From JABCYV01 sp035512155 (GTDB taxonomy: Bacteria > Acidobacteriota > Terriglobia > Terriglobales > Acidobacteriaceae): a DNA stretch of 11,768 nucleotides. A program made the translations under genes and the position numbers. The stretch lies in assembly GCA_035512155.1 (NCBI GenBank), contig DATKEN010000120.1:1-11768 (forward strand). Direction: 5' to 3'. The notes below the pieces were generated by a model, which worked only from the letters and a program-made list of their open reading frames with translations, was not told where the DNA came from and made no database searches. This document shows, one piece after another, positions 7,034-11,768 of this stretch (position 1 is its first letter; every line of letters begins with the position of its first letter).

Positions 7034-9712
7034 TTAGACCACGAACCCGAGCGACAGATTCTGTCCCCTCAACCATTCGCCGCTCTGTTGCATTAACTTG
7101 GTCACTAGGCCCGTCCAGCCTGTCTGATGGCTGGCGCCCACTCCGGCCCCGGAATCCCCGTGGAAGTATTCGTAAAACAGCAATAAGTCGCGCCAATGAG
7201 GGTCCTGCTGAAACTTCTCCAGGCTTCCGAATATCGGTCGGCGGCCGTTTTCGTCGCGAAGAAAAATGCTTGTCATGCGGCGCGACAATTCGCCCACCAC
7301 TTCCCGCAGGGTCTTCATGTTTCCAGACCCGGTGGGGAACTCGATCTTGAAACTGTCGCCCAGGTAGTGATGGAACTTCTGCAGAGACTCAAGCAGCAGA
7401 AAATTCAGTGGAAACCAGATCGGTCCCCGCCAGTTGGAGTTGCCCCCAAAGAGACCCGTCGTGGATTCTCCCGGATCGTAAGAAATACAGTGGTCAGTGC
7501 CGTTTACGGCCACGCAGTAAGGGTGGTCACCATGCAGCTTTGAGAGGGCGCGAATGCCATATGGAGACAGAAACTCACGCTCATCGAGCACGACGGAGAG
7601 AATACGGCGAAGCTGATCCTGGTCGGCGATGGACAATAATCTCCGTTCGCCCATCCCCTCAATGCGCGTGGAGGCCAGGTCTTTCGTGAGATCGGGACGG
7701 TTATCGATGAACCATTCCAGACGTCGCTTGAAGTCCGGCAGCTTGTCAAGCACTTCCGGCTCTAAGGTTTGCACCGCGAACAGCGGGATCAATCCCACCA
7801 TGGAGCGGACCTTCATGGGGAATTGTGAACCGTCAGGCAGCTGCAGCACATCGTAGAAGAAGCCGTCCTCTTCATTCCACAGTCCCATGCTATCGTGGCC
7901 ACGATGGCTCATGGCATGAGCGATGGACACGAAGTGCTCCCAGAACTTGCTAGCGACGTCTTCGTAGCAAGGTTCTTCTTTTGCTAACTCCAGCGCGATG
8001 GTCAGCATATTAAGCGTATACATCGCCATCCAACTGGTTCCGTCGGATTGTTCGATGTAGCCACCCGTAGGCAGAGGCGCACTGCGGTCGAACACCCCAA
8101 TGTTGTCCAAGCCGAGAAATCCTCCCTGGAAAATGTTCCTGCCTTCGGCATCTTTGCGATTGACCCACCAGGTGAAATTCAACATGAGCTTGTGAAACAT
8201 CCGCTGCAGGAATGCGCGATCACCCATGCCGTGTCGCTTTTTGTCGATCTTGTACACGCGCCACGCGGCCCAGGCATGTACCGGCGGATTGACATCACCG
8301 AGCGCCCACTCATAAGCGGGAATCTGTCCGTTGGGGTGCATGTACCACTCACGAAGCATCAGCGTCAGCTGTTCTTTAGCGAAGTCTGAGTCCACAAGTG
8401 CAATCGGAATGCAGTGAAATGCGAGGTCCCAGGCGGCATACCAGGGGTATTCCCACTTGTCGGGCATGGAAATAACGTCAGCGTTATGCAAGTGGGTCCA
8501 CTTGTGGTTGCGGCCCTTCCGGCGCTCTTCGGGTGGTGGAGGATTGCCCGGGTCCCCTTGCAACCAATCCTTGATGACGTAGTGATAGAACTGCTTCGAC
8601 CAGAGCATTCCGGCAAACCCCTGGCGCATCACATTCTGTGCATCGGGCGAAAGGTCTTGTGGAATGACGGTCGCGTAGAACTCATCCGCTTCATGCCGGC
8701 GGAGTCCGACGGTCCGGTCGAAACCGTCAAACGCGCTCCTTCCTTTGAAGTCGGAGTCGGCGAGACGCATCCGGACGACCATCGTCTCTTCTGCACCGAA
8801 TGTGAGCATGTAATGAGCTGCCGCTTTGGTGCCAACCTGCTCCGGATTAACCGCATCCTTAGCTCCGTCCACCACGTAGTTGTTGATGCTGTCCTTGACA
8901 TACGGCGTACGATTCTCCACTCCAAAGAGCCGCTGGAAATTTGTCTCGTTCTCAGTGAAGAGCAGTTCCGGAGAGCCTTCGCAATGGAGCCAGCGGTTGC
9001 CGGGCTGAGTATGGTTCAGTTCGATAACCGGGTCTGGAGCAGGACGTGCCTGGTGCAACTCCGGCCGACGCCTGCGGTCAGTCCACGACCATGTGTTGCG
9101 GAACCAAACTGTCGGCAGAATGCGAAGATTGGCGGATTCCGGACCACGGTTCGCCACTGTGATCTTGATCAGGATGTCCTCGCTGTCGGCCTTTGCGTAT
9201 TCCACGAACACATCGAAGTAGCGGTTCTCGTTGAAGACACCGGTATCGAGGAATTCATACTCTGACTGCAGTTTGTCCCGGCAGCGGTTCTCTTCTACTA
9301 ACTTCGCATAAGGGAACTCCGCCTGGGGGTACTTGTAGAGGTACTTCATATAGGAGTGTGTGGGTGTGCTGTCGAGGTAAAAATAATACTCCTTGACGTC
9401 CTCGCCGTGGTTGCCCTCGTTTCCGGTTAGACCGAATATCCGTTCTTTAAGGATGGGATCGCGCTCGTTCCACAGAGCTAGCGCAAAGCAGATTGTCTGC
9501 CTCCGGTCGCTGATCCCCGCCAGACCATCTTCGTTCCAGCGGTAGGCACGCGAACGAGCATGGTCATGAGGCAAGTATTCCCAAGCGCTCCCGTAAGCGC
9601 TGTAGTCTTCGCGCACTGTCCCCCAGGCACGTTCGCTGAGATACGGCCCCCAGCGCTTCCAGTGCTTCTTGCGTGTGCCAGATTCGGACATCCGGATCTC
9701 TTCTTGCGTCAT
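7034..9712 (-). CDS. GH63/MGH1-like glucosidase
   Basis: This is an 892-residue enzyme of the glycoside hydrolase 63 / MGH1-like group, commonly annotated simply as glucosidase in bacteria of this size class. An N-terminal beta-sandwich-like part (about 15-340) precedes the (alpha/alpha)6 barrel (about 355-890). Visible signature segments are EYPWYAAWDLAFH (421-433), YEWALGDVNPPVHAWA (467-482), FLGLDNIGVFDRS (532-544), YIEQSDGTSWMA (552-563), NSNWRGPIWFP (758-768) and the C-terminal FHGDSGAGVGASHQTGWTGL (850-869). Acidic residues in these barrel segments are the likely catalytic pair; I cannot assign them firmly. There is no signal peptide, so it acts in the cytosol, probably on a storage or compatible-solute glycoside. 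The start at ATG 9712 has a perfect AAAAGGAGG seven bases upstream; an in-frame ATG seven codons later has a weaker site. Repeat copy 1 lies 42 bases upstream of this start. Confidence 0.9.
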   Translation of the reverse strand: MTQEEIRMSESGTRKKHWKRWGPYLSERAWGTVREDYSAYGSAWEYLPHDHARSRAYRWNEDGLAGISDRRQTICFALALWNERDPILKERIFGLTGNEGNHGEDVKEYYFYLDSTPTHSYMKYLYKYPQAEFPYAKLVEENRCRDKLQSEYEFLDTGVFNENRYFDVFVEYAKADSEDILIKITVANRGPESANLRILPTVWFRNTWSWTDRRRRPELHQARPAPDPVIELNHTQPGNRWLHCEGSPELLFTENETNFQRLFGVENRTPYVKDSINNYVVDGAKDAVNPEQVGTKAAAHYMLTFGAEETMVVRMRLADSDFKGRSAFDGFDRTVGLRRHEADEFYATVIPQDLSPDAQNVMRQGFAGMLWSKQFYHYVIKDWLQGDPGNPPPPEERRKGRNHKWTHLHNADVISMPDKWEYPWYAAWDLAFHCIPIALVDSDFAKEQLTLMLREWYMHPNGQIPAYEWALGDVNPPVHAWAAWRVYKIDKKRHGMGDRAFLQRMFHKLMLNFTWWVNRKDAEGRNIFQGGFLGLDNIGVFDRSAPLPTGGYIEQSDGTSWMAMYTLNMLTIALELAKEEPCYEDVASKFWEHFVSIAHAMSHRGHDSMGLWNEEDGFFYDVLQLPDGSQFPMKVRSMVGLIPLFAVQTLEPEVLDKLPDFKRRLEWFIDNRPDLTKDLASTRIEGMGERRLLSIADQDQLRRILSVVLDEREFLSPYGIRALSKLHGDHPYCVAVNGTDHCISYDPGESTTGLFGGNSNWRGPIWFPLNFLLLESLQKFHHYLGDSFKIEFPTGSGNMKTLREVVGELSRRMTSIFLRDENGRRPIFGSLEKFQQDPHWRDLLLFYEYFHGDSGAGVGASHQTGWTGLVTKLMQQSGEWLRGQNLSLGFVV

Positions 9713-9753
9713 CGCAGTCCTCCTTTTGATACTCCTTATCTCTGGTCGATTCC

Positions 9754-9899
9754 GATTGCGCGGCTATCCGGGTCACGCACTACAAAGAGCTTCACTGATC
9801 CGAAACTGGTTCTTGGATTCACATCCGCACAATGGGGAATTACACAGAAGGGCAACTTATACGTCTGTGGCCAGGCGGATGGATCTCTCACGAGAGAAT
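9754..9899. repeat. Direct repeat copy 1 (about 146 bp), upstream of the glucosidase
   Basis: This stretch matches 10537-10682 in the same orientation with roughly ten differences, including two or three single-base indels. The longest identical run starts at 9769 and covers over 40 bases. Relative to the genes it reads on the minus strand, ending about 40 bases before the glucosidase start. Its outer end abuts the truncated zwf remnant within a few bases. No terminal inverted repeats or transposase are visible. On the minus strand both copies can encode VNPRTSFGSVKLFVVRDP. In this copy the frame ends at a TAA about 8 residues later. Confidence 0.9.
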
Positions 9900-9902
9900 G
9901 CA

Positions 9903-10518
9903 CGTATCCTTGCCCAGGTAGTGATCGATGCGGTACACCTGCTTCTTCTCGAAGACATTGAGAACGACTTGGTTCAATTCTCTCGCGGATGCGAGGTCTC
10001 GGCCGAACGGTTTCTCGATGATGATGCGCACCCCGGAATCCGGCGAAGCGGGGCGAGCGAGTCCAGCGCGACCAAGCTGTTCGACGATATCGGGATAAAC
10101 CTCAGGTGGCGTGGAAAGGTAGATGAGGCGATTGCCTCCAAGATTCTTCGAAGATTCTAGTTCCGCGAGGCGCTTCGCAAGCCGGACGTAGGCTTCCTGG
10201 TTGGCGTAATCCCCCGGGCTGTAAAACATGCTGGTAGCAAATTCGCCCCACTGTTTCGAATCCGATGGGCCCAACTTCTGAAATGCTCCTTGCCGCATCG
10301 CCAGTCATGGCGCGGAAACTATCGTCGGTCATCGGGGTGCGTGCGAAACCCGCGATGGCATATCGCGGTCCCAGCGAATTGCGAATCGCCAGGTCAAACA
10401 TCGCGGGAATCACCTTGCGCTTTGCGAGGTCCCCCGACGCACCGAACAGAACTACGGTGCAGGAGGGTTCAACTACGCCTCTATACACTGAACCGGAACG
10501 ACTGGTATCTGCAGCCAT
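9903..10518 (-). pseudogene. zwf: Glucose-6-phosphate dehydrogenase remnant, frameshifted and truncated
   Basis: The remnant covers about the first 205 residues of an enzyme normally near 500 residues, which oxidises glucose 6-phosphate with NADP at the entry to the pentose phosphate pathway. It starts at ATG 10518 (MAADTSRS), with GGAGGG about 7 bases upstream. The NADP-binding motif GASGDLAKRK is at residues 26-35. After MTDDSFRAMTG the reading frame shifts by one near 10299. It then continues as MRQGAFQKLG, LIYLSTPPEVY, EKPFGRDLASARELN and the active-site segment YRIDHYLGKDT. Homology stops at about 9903, where repeat copy 1 begins, and the frame ends at a stop at 9888 inside that repeat. 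The substrate-binding C-terminal domain is missing, so no active enzyme is expected. Repeat copy 2 precedes it by 18 bases. Confidence 0.9.
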
Positions 10519-10536
10519 CTTCTCGCCCTCCGCCAA

Positions 10537-10682
10537 GATTGCGCGGTCATGCGGGTCACGCACTACAAAGAGCTTCACTGATCCGAAACTGGTTCTTGGA
10601 TTCACAACCGCACAATGGGAATTACACAGAAGGGTAACTTATACGTCTGTGGCCAGGCGGTGTGGATCTCTCCCGAGGGAAT
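10537..10682. repeat. Direct repeat copy 2 (about 146 bp), upstream of the zwf remnant
   Basis: This copy lies 783 bases from copy 1 in the same orientation. It sits between the second HTH gene and the zwf remnant. On the minus strand its VNPRTSFGSVKLFVVRDP frame runs uninterrupted into the zwf start, unlike in copy 1. The main differences from copy 1 are TCATGC for CTATCC near one end and the sequence around the CTCCCGAGG end. Both copies precede a start codon on the minus strand, so the repeat may carry a promoter or leader, but I could not identify a convincing -35/-10 pair. Confidence 0.9.
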
Positions 10683-11161
10683 TCTCCGAGCACGATGGTC
10701 AGACCTGTTCCGAGCACCTCAGACGTGGTACGTTTGCTGGTGCTTGCGTGCTTCGTACCAGAGGGCGAGCTCGACTCGGTTCCAGAGTCCGAGTTTGTCG
10801 TAGACGACACGAAGATGGTTCTTGACAACGTGTTCTGTGCTGCCGATGGCGTCTGCGACTTCTCGATTCTTGAGGCCCTGGGCGACGAGTTCGATAACCC
10901 GTTGCTCTCGCTGGTTGGGCACGCGCCTGCCGTAACGCTCGTCTCCAGACATAGCTGCCTCCGGTACAAAAGGGTTGCGAGTTTGACCCGCTTGATTCCG
11001 CTGTTTATGCCAAAATGAAAGAAGAGCCGACTAAGGTGGGCTTTTACGGTTCGTCGCGCCATATTCAATTGTTTTGCGATTTCACCGTTATCGCAGCCTT
11101 GAACGAGCAGGTCCACGATCTGCTGTTCACGACGTCCCCAGCGAACTGCCGCATCTTTCAT
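10622..11161 (-). CDS. Small LuxR-type HTH regulator, first of the pair, with a long overlapping 3' extension
   Basis: The ORF starts at ATG 11161 (MKDAAVRWG), with AGAAGG six bases upstream, and encodes a LuxR/GerE HTH in its first 72 residues. The key segments are GRREQQIVDLLVQGCDNGEIAKQ, a recognition helix MARRTVKAHLSRLFFHFG, and KRVKLATLLYRRQL. No receiver domain is present. After residue 72 the frame stays open to a stop at 10622, crossing the whole second HTH gene in another frame. That 107-residue extension is Ser/Thr-rich and looks like a shadow rather than evolved protein, and its last part lies in repeat copy 2. Most likely the ancestral gene stopped soon after LCLE and this one lost its stop. 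A TTG at 11260 could add 33 residues, but MKDAAV has the better ribosome binding site. Confidence 0.7.
   Translation of the reverse strand: MKDAAVRWGRREQQIVDLLVQGCDNGEIAKQLNMARRTVKAHLSRLFFHFGINSGIKRVKLATLLYRRQLCLETSVTAGACPTSESNGLSNSSPRASRIEKSQTPSAAQNTLSRTIFVSSTTNSDSGTESSSPSGTKHASTSKRTTSEVLGTGLTIVLGEFPRERSTPPGHRRISYPSV
10719..10952 (-). CDS. Small LuxR-type HTH transcriptional regulator, second of the pair
   Basis: This 77-residue protein is essentially a stand-alone LuxR/GerE DNA-binding domain. The core is QREQRVIELVAQGLKNREVA, then a recognition helix around STEHVVKNHLRVVYDKLGL and the closing helix NRVELALWYEARKH. There is no receiver or sensor domain, so it may be controlled by partner proteins or by amount. 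ATG 10952 is preceded by GGAGG with 5-base spacing, a strong site. That site and the start lie inside the 3' part of the upstream HTH gene, so translation is coupled. The Acidobacteria have many such mini-regulators (recalled, not searched). Target genes are unknown; the divergent or downstream carbohydrate genes are possible. Confidence 0.85.
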   Translation of the reverse strand: MSGDERYGRRVPNQREQRVIELVAQGLKNREVADAIGSTEHVVKNHLRVVYDKLGLWNRVELALWYEARKHQQTYHV

Positions 11162-11631
11162 GTGCAACCTTCTCTGCGGGTTACTGCAACACTTCGGTCT
11201 GCTCGGAGAAGCCGGATCAGCCGCTAGTCCCACGGCTACAGAAGCCCAGTCGAAAGTCAATATGTGGTTGTAGTAGAAACTAATTCCCGAATAGCACCTA
11301 CAGTGCCATAATTTTTCTGGGAAGAAGCGGTAGTATCGGATCCAGGACGAACTTCTTCCAACTCTATTTTTGTGTAACTGCTACCCGAATCGTGCCCGTC
11401 CGCCCGTCTCCCACCGCGTAGCGTAGGCTTAATCAAGATGCAGTCGCTAAGTGTTGGACATTCACGACGCCGGACTGTGTCGCTTCAGGCCTGGACAAGA
11501 AACCTGGCACGGGCAGATGATGCTGTAACTTGTGTTGTTTGGACCCACTCTGGGTCTGGAAATAAACCCAGCCTCAAATCCGGAGCTACAAGCTTACCTT
11601 CTTCTGCAAAATGCGAGGCGTGCAGCCCCGA
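11162..11631. other. About 470-base spacer with alternative hairpins
   Basis: No convincing gene is present. A frame on the plus strand (11438-11662) lacks a ribosome binding site and protein-like composition. The spacer should contain the promoter for the two HTH genes read toward the left, and the end of the transcript from the small gene at the right edge. A TTGACT at 11260-11255 on the minus strand resembles a -35 box, but I found no matching -10. Confidence 0.4.
11542..11571. other. Two mutually exclusive hairpins
   Basis: GACCCA (11542-11547) pairs with TGGGTC (11551-11556) across a 3-base loop. CTGGGT (11550-11555) can instead pair with ACCCAG (11566-11571) across a 10-base loop. The two stems share TGGGT, so only one can form at a time, as in attenuators. 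No T-run follows on either strand, so a terminator role is not supported. Confidence 0.3.
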
Positions 11632-11768
11632 TCAATCCGGCCGGCTGTCATCCTTTTCGTGACCTGCCGGCTTGTTCCGGTGTTGGCCTTCTTGTTGATT
11701 CTCCTTACCAGGTTTGTCGCCTGGCCCACCAAATTCGCTCTGTCCAATCATTCCACGCGGCTGTTCGG
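11632..11768 (-). CDS. Small hydrophilic Gly/Gln/Lys-rich protein, possibly partial at the right edge
   Basis: The frame is open from the window edge to a TGA at 11632. It reads EQPRGMIGQSEFGGPGDK, then PGKENQQEGQHRNKPAGHEK, ending DDSRPD. The composition is very hydrophilic and disordered-looking, rich in Gly, Gln, Lys and Asp, without hydrophobic segments or cysteines. An ATG at 11751 could start a 39-residue protein, but its upstream GTGGA is a weak ribosome binding site, so the gene may begin outside the window. The composition resembles small stress-type or intrinsically disordered proteins, but I do not recognise a family. Confidence 0.45.
   Translation of the reverse strand, partial: EQPRGMIGQSEFGGPGDKPGKENQQEGQHRNKPAGHEKDDSRPD

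Noticed and set aside
8414..9265. 283-residue open frame on the plus strand opposite the glucosidase
   Set aside because: It lies entirely within the well-supported glucosidase gene, has no ribosome binding site, and its composition mirrors the antisense of that gene.
9754..10682. The 146-bp repeats as ends of an insertion sequence or composite transposon
   Set aside because: The copies lack terminal inverted repeats, and only a zwf fragment, no transposase, lies between them.
11438..11662. 74-residue plus-strand frame in the right spacer
   Set aside because: It has no ribosome binding site before the ATG, Ser-rich random-looking composition, and overlaps the more plausible minus-strand small gene.

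Overview
The window looks like chromosomal DNA of a Gram-negative soil or sediment bacterium with moderately high GC. Acidobacteriota fits best, inferred from two very small LuxR-type DNA-binding proteins, a GH63-type glucosidase and a CHASE2/FecR/sigma-54 signalling cluster. That assignment rests on recalled family resemblance, not on a search.

Left part (1-3820, minus strand) is a tightly coupled operon read right to left. It encodes a sigma-54-dependent response regulator (receiver, AAA+ with GAFTGA, Fis-type HTH), then a CHASE2 transmembrane histidine kinase, then the start of an exported FecR-like protein cut by the window edge. Both junctions are 4-base ATGA overlaps. Diverging from it (4071-6092, plus strand) is a secreted cytochrome with 23 CXXCH heme-binding motifs. 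Most of that protein is a three-heme unit repeated every 72-85 residues. Between the two transcription units lies a palindrome, TGGCAATTCAGTTGCCA, that has -24/-12 sigma-54 spacing on both strands. The simplest reading is that one signal, sensed through CHASE2, switches on both the sigma-54 activator operon and a large electron-carrying cytochrome. This is the most interesting system in the window.

Middle (6093-6751) is about 660 bases without a convincing gene. It contains hairpins and a short piece resembling the 3' end of a tRNA, which may mark an old integration boundary.

Right part (6752-10518, minus strand) is a carbohydrate module: a cytosolic GH63/MGH1-like glucosidase followed by two tiny ORFs with very strong ribosome binding sites. 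Upstream of the glucosidase is a wrecked glucose-6-phosphate dehydrogenase gene, both frameshifted and cut to about its first 200 residues. The remnant lies between two direct copies of a roughly 146-bp repeat, one just upstream of the zwf remnant and one just upstream of the glucosidase.

Far right (10622-11768, minus strand) holds two overlapping LuxR-type HTH genes in different frames, a 470-base spacer with alternative hairpins, and the end of a small hydrophilic Gly/Gln/Lys-rich protein at the window edge.
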